Assembly (NCBI GenBank): GCA_016713445.1 | Contig: JADJPB010000008.1 | Span: forward strand, 1 to 64,000 | Source of the DNA: Bacteroidota bacterium | GTDB lineage: Bacteria; Bacteroidota; Bacteroidia; AKYH767-A; OLB10 | DNA length: 64,000 nucleotides | Direction: 5' to 3' | Shown here: positions 38,802-49,516 of the stretch, piece by piece | Layout: the number at the start of each line of letters is the position of its first letter | Numbering within the stretch: position 1 is the first letter of the stretch | The notes under the pieces: model-generated | Told to the model about the DNA's origin: nothing | The model's database searches: none | Seen by the model: only the letters and a program-made list of their open reading frames with translations | Position numbers and translations under genes: made by a program

Positions 38802-39953
38802 TTACAGAGTACCGCGTCGGGCTTGTTCTGCTTCGATGGATTCGAATAAGGCTTTGAAATTTCCTTTGCCGAATGACTTCGCTCCTTTGCGTTGAATGAT
38901 TTCTAAGAAGAGCGTTGGACGATCTTCAATTGGTTTTGTGAAGATTTGCAAGAGATATCCTTCTTCATCACGATCCACCATGATACCCCATTTCTTGAGT
39001 TCATTCATGTCTTCTTCAATTACCCCTACTCGTTCACCTACGGTATCATAATAGGATCCGGGAACATAGAGAAAATCGATGCCGCGCTTTTTCATTTCAG
39101 AGATGGTGAAGACGATATCGTCGGTTGCTACAGCGATGTGCTGACAACCTGGACCTTTGTAAAAATCGAGGTACTCTTCGATCTGGGATTTCTTTTTTCC
39201 CTCGGCTGGTTCGTTGATGGGGAATTTGATATAGCCGTTACCGTTAGTCATTACCTTACTCATAAGCGCTGTATAATCGGTGCTGATGTCTTTATCATCA
39301 AACGTAATGAGGTTCGCAAAACCCATCACTTCAGCATAAAATTTCGCCCACTCATTCATAGCTCCTAAATTCACATTGCCTACCATGTGATCAATGTATT
39401 TGAGTCCGACTGAAGTGGGATGGTAACCGCTGTCCCATTTTTCGTAGCCGGGAAGAAAATCCCCTTTGTAATTTTTTCGCTCAATAAAAAGATGGACGGT
39501 ATCGCCATAGGTATGAATTCCCGATCGACGTATTTCACCTTGATCATCCTTGATGGTCTCGGGTTTTAAATAAGACTTCGCTCCTCTTTTTATCGTTTGT
39601 TCATAAGCATCATAGGCATCATCTACCCACAACGCAATCACCTTTACTCCATCACCATGCACACGAATATGATGAGCAATGTCGGATTCAGGATCAAATG
39701 GAGATGTTAAGATGATGCGAATTTTTCCTTGCTTCAATACATAGGAAGTTCTGTCGCGAACTCCCGTTTCTAAGCCGGCATAAGCTAAATCTTCAAAGCC
39801 TAAAGCTGTTTTGTAGAAATGAGCAGCTTGCTTGGCGTTACCAACATAAAGTTCAACGTAGTCGGTTCCGTTGATGGGAAGAAAATCTTGCGCTTTTTCA
39901 AAAATCTTTTCTCCGGTGTATGTATAGTTTTTTACTTGTGTAAGATTATCCAT
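38802..39953 (-). CDS. hppD: 4-hydroxyphenylpyruvate dioxygenase
   Basis: Converts 4-hydroxyphenylpyruvate to homogentisate in tyrosine catabolism. Two vicinal-oxygen-chelate halves; Fe(II) ligands are in YIDHMVGNV (His), PGCQHIAVATDD (His) and LFLEIIQRKG (Glu). The C-terminal FGKGNFKALFESIEAEQARRG is the conserved gate helix. About 383 residues from MDNLTQ; an ATG 21 bp upstream (39974) is possible. Encoded beside hmgA, the next enzyme. Confidence 0.97.
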   Translation of the reverse strand: MDNLTQVKNYTYTGEKIFEKAQDFLPINGTDYVELYVGNAKQAAHFYKTALGFEDLAYAGLETGVRDRTSYVLKQGKIRIILTSPFDPESDIAHHIRVHGDGVKVIALWVDDAYDAYEQTIKRGAKSYLKPETIKDDQGEIRRSGIHTYGDTVHLFIERKNYKGDFLPGYEKWDSGYHPTSVGLKYIDHMVGNVNLGAMNEWAKFYAEVMGFANLITFDDKDISTDYTALMSKVMTNGNGYIKFPINEPAEGKKKSQIEEYLDFYKGPGCQHIAVATDDIVFTISEMKKRGIDFLYVPGSYYDTVGERVGVIEEDMNELKKWGIMVDRDEEGYLLQIFTKPIEDRPTLFLEIIQRKGAKSFGKGNFKALFESIEAEQARRGTL

Positions 39954-40021
39954 TTTACTTTTGATTGAATTCAATAATTAATGATTCTTAAATTATTTTT
40001 ACTCTATACTTCTATTTTCGG

Positions 40022-41194
40022 TTAGGCCTCCACGTTATGATCCATCCAACTATGGTAATAGTCTTCTACTTCCAATTGCAATGCAGCTTCCGTAATTTTT
40101 ACCGGATTAAATGGATCAATCATCACCGCCAATTCATTCGTTTCTTTCTTACCAATGCTTCGCTCAATGGCTCCAGGGTGTGGACCATGTGGAATTCCAC
40201 CGGGATGCAAGGTGAATTGTCCTTGATGAATGTCGTTTCTACTCATAAAATCACCATCTACATAATACAATAATTCATCGCTGTCAATATTACTATGATG
40301 GTACGGAGCCGGAATGGCATGTGGATGGTAATCGTACATGCGAGGAACGAAAGAACAAATCACAAAATTCCGACCTTGAAAATGTTGATGGATGGGTGGT
40401 GGCATGTGAATGCGTCCGGTGATAGGTTCAAAATTAAAAATCGACATCGCATACGGATACGAACATCCATCATAACCCACCACATCGAATGGATGATTGT
40501 GATAAGTATATGGATACATCAACCCACGCTTCTTTATCTTAATTAAGAAATCACCAATCTCATCGTGTGTCTCCAAATTTTTCGGCAGACGAAAATCACG
40601 CTCACAAAATGGAGAATTTTCCATGAACTGTCCGTATTGATTTCGATAACGAGGTGGCGTTTCAATGGGGCTAAACGATTCGGTAATTTGCAATCGATTA
40701 TCTTCTGAATCAAACCGCATTTGATATATTGTTCCTCGAGGAATTACTATATAATCGCCGTATGAAAAATCGATAGATCCATACATGGTAGATAAAGTTC
40801 CTGAACCACGATGCACAAAAATTAATTCATCTGCATCGCCGTTCTTATAAAAATAATCTGTCATACTTTTCTTCGGCGCTGCCAAACCGATCGTAAGATC
40901 ATCGTTTACACAAAGTACTACTCGACTTTCTAAATAATCATACTTCGCTTTCAAATTAAATCCTAAATACGAACGAGCTTGCAAATTATCTTCAATTGCA
41001 ATTTTTGGACGAACGGAATAAGGTTCTCCTCTTTCCTTCACCATCGTGGGTGGATACAAATGATACACGAGTGACGACATTCCCGAAAAACCTTCTGTTC
41101 CAAAAAGTTCTTCGTGGTATAAATTTCCATTTGGCTGGCGAAAAACGGTGTGGCGTTTGGCTGGAATAATTCCAACTTGTTGGTAGATGGGCAT
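40022..41194 (-). CDS. hmgA: Homogentisate 1,2-dioxygenase
   Basis: Opens the homogentisate ring to maleylacetoacetate. About 390 residues from MPIYQQVGIIPAKRH. Conserved LFGTEGFSGMSSLVYHLYPP, MYPYTYHNHPFDVVGYDG, and Fe ligands within HHSNIDSDELLYYVDGDF and LHPGGIPHGPHPGA. The open frame extends 44 codons upstream to 41326, but this extension is unlike the family and includes a promoter-like TAGTTTCG (41216-41223) and a repeat, so the ATG at 41194 is chosen. 47 bp upstream of hppD on the same strand. Confidence 0.96.
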   Translation of the reverse strand: MPIYQQVGIIPAKRHTVFRQPNGNLYHEELFGTEGFSGMSSLVYHLYPPTMVKERGEPYSVRPKIAIEDNLQARSYLGFNLKAKYDYLESRVVLCVNDDLTIGLAAPKKSMTDYFYKNGDADELIFVHRGSGTLSTMYGSIDFSYGDYIVIPRGTIYQMRFDSEDNRLQITESFSPIETPPRYRNQYGQFMENSPFCERDFRLPKNLETHDEIGDFLIKIKKRGLMYPYTYHNHPFDVVGYDGCSYPYAMSIFNFEPITGRIHMPPPIHQHFQGRNFVICSFVPRMYDYHPHAIPAPYHHSNIDSDELLYYVDGDFMSRNDIHQGQFTLHPGGIPHGPHPGAIERSIGKKETNELAVMIDPFNPVKITEAALQLEVEDYYHSWMDHNVEA

Positions 41195-41271
41195 AATCGT
41201 TTTTATTAATTGATGCGAAACTACCGGATCATAAAACGGAATAAAATGATTGAAATCAAGAATCGCTATGA

Positions 41272-41307
41272 TACTGCTTCGATCTCGACCTACGCAGTAC
41301 AAGGCAA
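41272..41307. repeat. 36-nt hairpin repeat, copy 2
   Basis: Second copy of the element at 19843-19878. Arms TACTGC (41272-41277) and GCAGTA (41294-41299) pair; relative to copy 1 one G-C pair has become A-T. It lies in the hmgA/purH divergent region. Confidence 0.55.
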
Positions 41308-41388
41308 TTGCGAATTCTGAAAGCACTATCGAATCCTTCAGATTTTATGATCTTCTCAACAATTCAACATACATAAATCTCTAAACCC

Positions 41389-41396
41389 TACTTTTG
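41389..41396 (+). promoter_or_regulatory. Bacteroidota -7 box for purH
   Basis: TACTTTTG matches TAnnTTTG. The predicted leader to the ATG at 41421 is about 18 nt; the TTG at 41394 overlaps the box and cannot be the start. Confidence 0.55.
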
Positions 41397-41420
41397 CACC
41401 CTCATTTATCCTCCTCAACC

Positions 41421-42947
41421 ATGGAAATTCAATTGCGCTCTGCCTTACTCTCTGTATATCATAAAGATGGACTCGATAAAATTGTAGATGGCTTGCATCG
41501 ACTTGGAGTTATAATCTATGCAACTGGCGGAACTTTTGATTTTATTAAAGAAAGAGGAATTCCAGTAATTCCGGTAGAAGACATTACGGGCTACCCTTCC
41601 ATCTTAGGAGGAAGAGTGAAGACTTTGCATCCAGGAGTTTTTGGTGGAATCTTGGCGAAAAGAAACGATCAAGTCCATCAAGAGGAAATGAAAAAGCATC
41701 AACTTCCCTTTATTGATTTAGTAGTTGTTGATTTGTATCCCTTCGAAGACACCGTTAAAGCAGGTGGATTGGCAGAAGCTATTATTGAAAAGATTGACAT
41801 TGGAGGAATCAGTTTAATAAGAGGTGCTGCCAAAAATTTCAATGACGTTTTAATAATTCCATCGGTAAATGATTATTCCTTATTAATAGATGTAATTGAA
41901 AATCATAATGGTAATACATCTTTAGAAATCAGAAGAAACCAAGCTCAGAAAGCATTTGGAGTAAGTAGTCATTACGATGGTGCTATTAATTCCTGGTTTA
42001 CCCATGGGAAATTGATGGACGATCAAGTTCAAATGCCCTTGAATTGGGAAAGTCGCACACTTCGTTATGGTGAAAATCCACATCACAAAGCAATGTTCCA
42101 CGGAAACATGGCCGAAGTTTTTACTCAACTTCACGGTAAAGAGCTTAGTTACAATAATTTATTGGATGTTGATGCAGCGATCGCCTTAATCCGAGATTTT
42201 TCGGAACCCAGTGTTGCGGTCATCAAACATAATAATGCATGTGGTCTAGCTTCTGATTCAAACTTACTTACGGCTTGGGAAAAAGCATTTGCTGGAGATC
42301 CAGTTTCTGCCTTTGGTGGAATTTTAGTTGCCAATCGTGAAATCACTTTAGAAGTGGCTGAGGCTATGAATTCCTTGTTTTTTGAGGTGCTTTTAGCACC
42401 CGGATTTACGGAAGAAGCCTTACAGGTACTTCAATCGAAAAAGAACCGAATGATATTGAAAACCAATACATTCATTGCTCCAAAAACCATTTTCAGAAGT
42501 GCGATGAACGGCGTTTTAGAACAAGATGCAGATCAAATCACGGAAACGAGTTCCCATCTAAAAAACGTGACTCAGAAAGAAGCATCGGCATCAGAAATAA
42601 ATGATTTGCTTTTTGCTAACAAAATTGTGAAACACAGTAAGAGCAATGCCATTGTATTAGCAAAAAACGGACAATTATTAGCCAGCGGAGTAGGTCAAAC
42701 TTCTCGTGTAGATGCACTAAAACAAGCCATTGCAAAAGCTGAACATTTTGGCTTCTCATTAGAGGGAGCGGTGATGGCATCGGATGCATTTTTTCCATTT
42801 CCCGATTGTGTAGAAATCGCACATCAAGCAGGCATCACATCCGTGATACAACCTGGTGGATCCATGCGCGACCAAGAATCAGTCGACAAAGCCAACGAAC
42901 TTGGCATTTCGATGGTGATTACGGGTGTTCGTCATTTTAAACATTAA
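41421..42947 (+). CDS. purH: Bifunctional AICAR transformylase / IMP cyclohydrolase
   Basis: Catalyses the last two steps of de novo IMP synthesis. 508 residues, normal length, from MEIQLRSALLSVYHKDG. The N-terminal cyclohydrolase part has YATGGTFDFIKERGIPV, VKTLHPGVFGGIL, LVVVDLYPFE and KIDIGGISLIRGAAKNF. The transformylase part has LRYGENPHHKA, AVIKHNNACGLA, DPVSAFGGILVANREI and SVIQPGGSMRDQE. Intact. It precedes the mre cluster in the same direction. Confidence 0.97.
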   Translation: MEIQLRSALLSVYHKDGLDKIVDGLHRLGVIIYATGGTFDFIKERGIPVIPVEDITGYPSILGGRVKTLHPGVFGGILAKRNDQVHQEEMKKHQLPFIDLVVVDLYPFEDTVKAGGLAEAIIEKIDIGGISLIRGAAKNFNDVLIIPSVNDYSLLIDVIENHNGNTSLEIRRNQAQKAFGVSSHYDGAINSWFTHGKLMDDQVQMPLNWESRTLRYGENPHHKAMFHGNMAEVFTQLHGKELSYNNLLDVDAAIALIRDFSEPSVAVIKHNNACGLASDSNLLTAWEKAFAGDPVSAFGGILVANREITLEVAEAMNSLFFEVLLAPGFTEEALQVLQSKKNRMILKTNTFIAPKTIFRSAMNGVLEQDADQITETSSHLKNVTQKEASASEINDLLFANKIVKHSKSNAIVLAKNGQLLASGVGQTSRVDALKQAIAKAEHFGFSLEGAVMASDAFFPFPDCVEIAHQAGITSVIQPGGSMRDQESVDKANELGISMVITGVRHFKH

Positions 42948-43094
42948 TGAGTTCATAATTCAGTTTTTCTTTCCAATTTTGCATACTCGATAAAATTACC
43001 TTGCAACAGTAAAGAGTAGGGCTAAATTTCGAGATCACAAAACAACTCGAAGATTTAGCAATCTTAATTAATCAACTAAAAGAAGCGCGCAAGT

Positions 43095-44116
43095 ATGGGA
43101 CTCTTTGATTTCCTCACACAGGAGATAGCCATTGATTTAGGGACAGCAAATACCCTCATCATTCACAACGATAAAGTTGTGGTTGATGAACCTTCAATCG
43201 TGGCCATCGACCGAACCACTGGTAGAATTATCGCTGTTGGAAAACAGGCTATGATGATGCATGGTAAGACACATGAAAACATCGAGACGGTTCGACCATT
43301 GAAGGATGGGGTGATTGCAGATTTTGAAGCTGCCGAGCAGATGATCAAGGGCATGATTCGAATGATCAGCTCAGGAAGTAAAGTTTTTACGCCTTCATTG
43401 CGCATGGTAATTTGTATTCCATCCGGAATTACAGAAGTTGAAAAACGTGCTGTACGTGACTCTGCAGAACATGCAGGTGCTAAAGAAGTTTATTTGATTC
43501 ATGAGCCGATGGCTGCTGCCATCGGTATTGGTATCGATGTAGAAGAGCCGATGGGAAATATGATCATCGATATTGGTGGTGGTACTTCTGAAATTGCGGT
43601 AATCGCATTGGGTGGAATCGTATGCGACCAAAGTATACGTGTTGCAGGAGATGCATTCACCACCGACATTTGGGATTACATGCGTCGTCAACATAATATT
43701 TTAATTGGAGAGCGTACTGCAGAGCGAATTAAGATTGAAGTTGGATCTGCACTTCCTGAATTAGATAATGCCCCTCCAGATTTCGCCGTTCATGGAAGAG
43801 ATTTGATGACAGGAATTCCAAAAGAAATTACAGTGAGTTATCCAGAAATTGCACATGCGTTAGATAAGTCCATCAGCAAAATAGAAGAAGCAATTTTAAA
43901 AGCACTTGAGATTACTCCTCCTGAATTATCAGCGGATATTTTCCGTACTGGAATTTATTTAACAGGTGGTGGAGCCTTACTTCGTGGACTTGACAAAAGA
44001 ATTTCAATGAAAACCAAACTACCGGTACATGTAGCCGAAGATCCACTTCGCGCTGTAGTACGTGGTACTGGGATTGCATTAAAAATATTCATCGTTACAA
44101 ATTCCTTCAGCACTAG
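43095..44116 (+). CDS. mreB: Rod shape-determining protein MreB (3' frameshift)
   Basis: Actin-like filament that directs lateral wall synthesis. LFDFLTQEIAIDLGTANTLI, phosphate-1 and connect regions, MIDIGGGTSEIAVIALGGIV and YLTGGGALLRGLDKRI are all present. One A is missing near 44086; correcting it replaces the odd end KIFIVTNSFSTSR with KNIHRYKFLQH and moves the stop from 44123 to 44114-44116. First gene of an mreB-mreC-mreD-pbp2-rodA series. Confidence 0.97.
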
Positions 44117-44180
44117 TCGATAAAGGATCTTCCTTTACTCCATCACAAACGCTGAATAACCTGCTGCCGAACGTAAAAAC

Positions 44181-45023
44181 ATGAAGTTACTCTTCCAGTT
44201 AATATGGCGAAATAACTTTACTTTATTCTTTATCCTGCTACAAATATTTTGTTTCTATTTGATTGTTCGGAACAATCGTTTCCAGCAAGCATCAGTTTTA
44301 AACGCTACCAATCAAGTGGTGACTAATACCATGGAGGTAGTGAATTATGTAAAGGAATACATTCATCTTCGCGACAACAATACCAGCTTAGCGGAAGAAA
44401 ACGCAAGATTGAGAACCATGCTTATTGAGAATAAATACGAATTAAACTCTATTCATTCTTCGGTAAATGACACGGTTAACTTGCAACAATACGAGTACAT
44501 CACTGCGAATGTGATCAACAATTCCTTACATCATCGAAATAATTTTATCACTTTAAACAAAGGAAGCTTACAAGGGGTAAGACCCGAGATGGGTGTAATT
44601 GGTCCGAAAGGAATTGTTGGAATCGTAAATCATGTTTCGGAACATTATTGTACCGTAATGTCACTCCTTCATAAGGAGAGTAGTTCATCGGTGATGTTGA
44701 AGAGAAATAAATTCTTTGGATCCTTGAAGTGGGATGGTGATGATCCAAACTACATGTACTTAAATGAAATTGACAAAACAGTTCCTCTTATAAAAGGCGA
44801 CTCCATTGTTACAACTGCTTTTTCGACTACGTATCCTTCTGGAATTTTTATTGGACGCATCGTTGATTTTCAAGTTGAGCCTGGCTCTCCTTTCTATAAA
44901 ATAAAAGTAAATCTTGCAATGAACTTCAATAGTCTGAGTCATGTTTACATTGTGAGAAATCTGATGAAAGAAGAGCAAATTTCTTTGGAGGAACAAAATA
45001 AAGCAAAGGAGGATGAACAATGA
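44181..45023 (+). CDS. mreC: Rod shape-determining protein MreC
   Basis: Bitopic inner-membrane protein linking MreB to PBP2. 280 residues: N-terminal TM (FFILLQIFCFYLIV), coiled coil (about residues 50-90), then the periplasmic beta domains with RNNFITLNKGSLQGVRPEMGVIGPKGIVGIV. Stop overlaps the mreD start as ATGA. Confidence 0.95.
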   Translation: MKLLFQLIWRNNFTLFFILLQIFCFYLIVRNNRFQQASVLNATNQVVTNTMEVVNYVKEYIHLRDNNTSLAEENARLRTMLIENKYELNSIHSSVNDTVNLQQYEYITANVINNSLHHRNNFITLNKGSLQGVRPEMGVIGPKGIVGIVNHVSEHYCTVMSLLHKESSSSVMLKRNKFFGSLKWDGDDPNYMYLNEIDKTVPLIKGDSIVTTAFSTTYPSGIFIGRIVDFQVEPGSPFYKIKVNLAMNFNSLSHVYIVRNLMKEEQISLEEQNKAKEDEQ

Positions 45024-45538
45024 TTTTAGTGATCCTACGCCACCTCTTACGTTTCTTACTATTGATCAGTTTGCAGATTTTAATCCTAAATAATATTCAA
45101 TTAGGAACATTCATCAACCCCTTTCTTTATATTTTATTTTTATTGTCGCTCCCGGTGAACTTACCCAAGCTATTATTACTTCCTATTGCTTTACTCACTG
45201 GACTCACCATCGACATGTTTCAAAACACACCGGGGATGCATGCTTCTGCTTGTTTGTTCATGATTTACTTACGACCTTATTGGTTAAAGATAATTGCACC
45301 ACGGGATGGTTACGATCTGGAAACTGAACCTTCCATCAAGAAATTAGGGTTTGCTTGGTACATGGCTTATGCTTCTCTTTTAGTCTTCGTCCATCATCTC
45401 TTCTTATTTTACATCGAAGTATTTCGTTTTTCGGAATTCTTCGACACCCTCACTCGAATTGCATTAAGTAGTATATTAACTTTACTCTTAATAATTATTG
45501 CACAGTACCTTACTTCCAAACCAAAGAGTTCAAATTAA
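45020..45538 (+). CDS. mreD: Rod shape-determining protein MreD
   Basis: 172-residue polytopic membrane protein with about five hydrophobic helices (LLRFLLLISLQILILN, FLYILFLLSLPVNL, LLLPIALLTGLTIDMFQ and others). Sequence conservation in this family is low, so the call rests mainly on position, topology and the GxxIDMFQ-TPGMHA segment. Start overlaps mreC by 4 bp, indicating coupling. Confidence 0.9.
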   Translation: MILVILRHLLRFLLLISLQILILNNIQLGTFINPFLYILFLLSLPVNLPKLLLLPIALLTGLTIDMFQNTPGMHASACLFMIYLRPYWLKIIAPRDGYDLETEPSIKKLGFAWYMAYASLLVFVHHLFLFYIEVFRFSEFFDTLTRIALSSILTLLLIIIAQYLTSKPKSSN

Positions 45539-45649
45539 TTATTGGTAATTCTGCTAAAACAGATGTTTAGTTCAAAGCAAACGCTCTCAGAACAATAAAA
45601 ACTAAAAGTTTTTGTTGACTCACCACATCGACTCTCTTCACCACAACTC

Positions 45650-47566
45650 ATGTACAACCCCGGATCAGGACAAAGAATTTTTTTTTAGGCATCATTACTT
45701 CCGTAGTGATTATCTTTTAATTCGACTTTTTTATGTACAAGTAATCAATGAAAGCTATTCTGTTTCCGCAACGAACAACGTATTGCGTTACATTACCGAT
45801 TACCCTGCACGAGGTATGATCTATGATCGTAAAGGAAAAATTATTGCATTCAATCAAGCCGTTTACGATTTGATGGTCGTACCTAAGCAAGTGAAAGACA
45901 TTGATACACTTGAATTTTGCAATCTTTTAGATATTAGCAAGGAGTCGTTCATCGAAAAAATGAACAAGGCAAGTTCTTTTTCAAAAATGAAAGCAAGTAC
46001 TTTTGAAAAACAAATATCGGCAGAATCTTATGCCACCTTTCAAGAAAAGCTTTATAAATTTCAAGGTTTCTATGTCCAACCTCGAACACTTCGAAAATAT
46101 CCGAGTAACACCGCCGCACACGTATTGGGATACATAGGCGAGGTGAATGATGCACTCATTGAAAAGAATCCTTACTATAGAATTGGGGATTACATCGGCA
46201 TCAGTGGAATTGAACAGAGTTACGAGCAAGAGCTTCGAGGTCGTCGCGGAGTTCGTATTGTAATGGTGGATGTATTCAATCGTGAAAAAGGAAGTTACAA
46301 AAATGGAATTTATGATACCATTGCCATTGCGGGACAAAATTTAATTGCAACACTGGATGCCGAATTACAATCTTACGGTGAACAACTTTTACAAAATAAA
46401 ATTGGCTCTTTAGTGGCCATCGAACCGCAGACAGGGGAAATATTAGCGATGATCTCGAGTCCGTCATACGACCCTAATCTTTTAGTAGGGCGTGTGCGTT
46501 CAAAAAACTACGGCTATCTATTGAAAGATCCGAACAAGCCGCTGTTTAACCGAGCCATGCAAGCTTACTACCCTCCCGGATCTACGTTTAAATTAACGAA
46601 TGCTCTGGCAGCGCTGCAAGAAGGTATCATCTTTCCAAGCACTTCATACAACCATTCTTTCGTCGTAGGTAGTAAGAGTGTCAAATGCCATCCACATCCT
46701 CCCATCGCGTTAGAAGGTGCGATTCAATATTCTTGTAATCCGTATTTCTGCAATACTTTTAGATCGTTTGTAGACAACAGAAAATATGGTTCGAGCGAAA
46801 ATGGATATCGCAAATGGAGAGAGTATCAAATGAGTTTTGGCGTGGGGTAAAAATTGGTGTAGATATGCCTCATGAGTTAAAAGGACTTATTCCCTCGGTA
46901 GAATTTTATGACAAATACTACGGTAAAGGGAGATGGAAAGCGTCGACTATTTATTCGTTAGGAATTGGACAAGGCGAATTAGGAATCAACCCTTTGCAAA
47001 TGGCGAATATCATTTGCATCATCGCGAACAAAGGCTATTACTATACGCCACATGTCATCAAACAAATAGGTCGGCACGCAAACACCACTCGAAACTTAGC
47101 AGAGCGTCATTATACAAAAGTATCTCCCGATCATTTTACAATCATTCAAGATGGAATGCAACGTGTAGTTGAAGCGGGTACAGCTCGAATTGCAAGATTT
47201 GATTCACTGGTCATTTGCGGGAAAACAGGAACTGCACAAAACCCTCATGGAAAAGATCACAGTTTATTTGTAGCCTTTGCGCCACGAGAAAATCCAAAAA
47301 TTGCGATTGCCGTGATGGTTGAAAACGCAGGATTTGGAGCTACATGGGCGGCTCCAATTGCTAGTTTGATGATGGAAAAATACCTGAGAGATTCAGTAAA
47401 GCGACATGATTTAGAAGAAAGAATGCTGAAAGGATATTTACTCCCTCTTCAAAATAAGTCTCTCGAAAACCCAGGATTAAAAGTAAATGACAGTACTCAG
47501 GTGAAGCCGAAAAATAAAAAAGTTTCGAGTGTAGCCTTATTGACAAATGACAAGAAAAAGAAATAA
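45650..47566 (+). CDS. mrdA: Penicillin-binding protein 2 (multiple frameshifts)
   Basis: Class B transpeptidase of the elongasome. The start MYNPGSGQRIFFLGIITS followed by VVIIFLIRLFYVQVI appears when one T is restored in each of the runs at 45678-45686 and 45714-45717. A missing G near 46848 breaks the middle (MSFGVGVKIGVDMPHELKG after repair). Catalytic motifs are GSTFK (Ser nucleophile), SCN in QYSCNPYF and KTG in CGKTGTAQNP; DYPARGMIYDRKG is the usual N-terminal pedestal motif. About 640 residues. Confidence 0.94.
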
Positions 47567-47588
47567 AATTTTCAATTGAACTTAACTC

Positions 47589-48850
47589 ATGCGCAAACAA
47601 AACTCCATCTTCGAAAACATTGACTGGTTGCTGGTCGTGTTTTATTTGGTGCTCGTGCTGTTGGGCTGGATAAATATTTATGCTGCGGTTTACAACGAAG
47701 AACATAAAAACATGTTCGACCTCACCCAAAGTTATGGTCGACAAATGCTTTGGATAGGAACATCTCTTGTAATCGGCTTAGCCATTTTGGTGATTGATGG
47801 AAAATTCTATGCTGCATTTTCGTTTCCTATCTATTTGTTGATGATGGGAATTTTGTTGGTGGTTCTTGTAGTAGCGCGAGATGTACAAGGGGCGCGATCG
47901 TGGATAGAAATTGGCAGTTTTAAATTACAACCTTCCGAATTTGCAAAGTTTGCTACCAACATGGCCTTAGCAAAATACCTGAGCGCATTGGGAATTCGGC
48001 TGGAGGATATGAAAACAAAATTACAGCCGGACTCATCATCCTTTTCCCTATGGCTTTAGTTCTATTGCAAAACGATACGGGATCTGCATTGGTTTTCATC
48101 GCTTTCATCTTTGTACTTTACAGAGAGGGATTATCACAAAATGTACTCATATTCGGATTTCTAGCCGGTGTATTATTCATTTTAGCGTTAATGGTTCCGA
48201 ATAAAATACTCATTGGAATCATTGGGGGATTAGGACTAGTAGCCTATTTACTCATGCGTAAAACTAGAAACAACTTAATCGTAATTCTCATCATTACCGT
48301 GCTTTGTTCGGGAATAGTTTTCAGCGTAGATTATGCATTCAATGAAATTCTTCAAAGCCATCAACGTGAACGTATTGAAGTACTCTTAGGAAAACGAAGT
48401 GATCCGAAAGGAGCAGGATACAATGTAAATCAAAGTTTAATTGCAATTGGCTCTGGAGGTTTGACAGGAAAAGGGTTTTTGCAAGGGACACAAACCAAAT
48501 ATGACTTCGTTCCAGAACAGAGTACCGATTTCATCTTTTGCACTGTAGGAGAAGAATGGGGATTTGCCGGAACGGCCTTTGTGCTAATTCTATTTACGTT
48601 GTTACTCTATCGAATCGTCTTCATTGCCGAACGGCAACGATCCACCTACACTCGAATTTATGCTTACGGTGTTGCCGCAATTCTCTTTTTCCATTTGATG
48701 ATCAACGTTGGAATGACCATCGGATTAGCGCCAGTAATTGGTATTCCATTACCATTCTTTAGTTATGGCGGCTCCTCACTTTGGGGATTTACAGTATTGC
48801 TGTTTGTACTTATCAAATTGGATAGTTATCGAATGTACATCTTGCGATGA
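47589..48850 (+). CDS. rodA: Peptidoglycan glycosyltransferase RodA (frameshifted)
   Basis: SEDS-family polymerase that works with PBP2. Multi-TM protein with DVQGARSWIEIGSFKLQPSEFAK, then after repair of one missing A near 48017 KITAGLIILFPMALVLLQNDTGSALVF, GYNVNQSLIAIGSGGLTGKG, FIFCTVGEEWGFAG and IGIPLPFFSYGGSS. About 420 residues. Its stop overlaps the next gene by 4 bp. Confidence 0.96.
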
Positions 48851-49503
48851 AAACAAAGAATTATTTTTTCTTACCGCTTCTATTCCTTGGATGTACGTCA
48901 TCTACCCTTCAAGCTCAAAACGATTGTAAAGAATGTGGCGAATACTATTGTGAGTCCATTTCTGAAATGGCTTCCGGATTTAACATCAAACCCGATTCCA
49001 CTTTTGAATTTTTCTTTTCATATGGAGCTTTAGATCGATTCGGAACTGGCACTTGGAAAAAAAACAAATTAGTGAATGAACATGAAGTATTAGTTTTAAA
49101 TTCAGATTCCACGCGACACTTTCCAATATCTCTTGTTAAATCAGATTATAAAAGAAAAAATCAAACGACGCTACAATTGTTAGATGTAAATACTAGTTTG
49201 AGTACTTATTTTATCGCATTTGGATTTATAGAATCAGACACGGTCTATAGTAATTTCGATCAACAAGGAGAAGCGATTTTGGACGGAGTTGGTTTTGATA
49301 GCTTACAAGTGATGTTCGAGTTTTGTCCGGATCACATGCTTCTTATTTCTGCTGCTAAAAAATATAATTATTTTGAAGTGAAATGTGATCAAACAATATT
49401 CGAAATATTTTTCAAAAATTTTTCGCTGTTGATTTCAAATAATAAACTAGAGGGAAAGCATCCCGTTTTAGGAGGAGAATATCAATATTTAAAACAAAAT
49501 TAA
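48847..49503 (+). CDS. Exported protein of unknown function, coupled to rodA
   Basis: 218 residues. Hydrophobic N-terminus YFFLPLLFLGCTSS-TLQAQ; the GC could be a lipobox, while LQAQ suggests ordinary signal cleavage. A Cys cluster DCKECGEYYC follows at about residues 27-37. The rest is beta-rich with FGTGTWKKNKLV, and ends HPVLGGEYQYLKQ. I know no family. Its ATG overlaps the rodA stop, so it is translated from the same transcript as the elongation genes. Confidence 0.6.
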   Translation: MKTKNYFFLPLLFLGCTSSTLQAQNDCKECGEYYCESISEMASGFNIKPDSTFEFFFSYGALDRFGTGTWKKNKLVNEHEVLVLNSDSTRHFPISLVKSDYKRKNQTTLQLLDVNTSLSTYFIAFGFIESDTVYSNFDQQGEAILDGVGFDSLQVMFEFCPDHMLLISAAKKYNYFEVKCDQTIFEIFFKNFSLLISNNKLEGKHPVLGGEYQYLKQN

Positions 49504-49516
49504 TTTTAGGGAAGCA

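Noticed and set aside
41195..41326. 44-codon N-terminal extension of homogentisate dioxygenase
   Set aside because: Not present in the family, contains the 36-nt repeat and a -7-like box; the ATG at 41194 fits the family start.
45650..48850. Programmed ribosomal frameshifting or recoding in pbp2 and rodA
   Set aside because: Breaks occur in many unrelated genes, at differing homopolymers and without slippery heptamers plus stem-loops; sequencing error is simpler.
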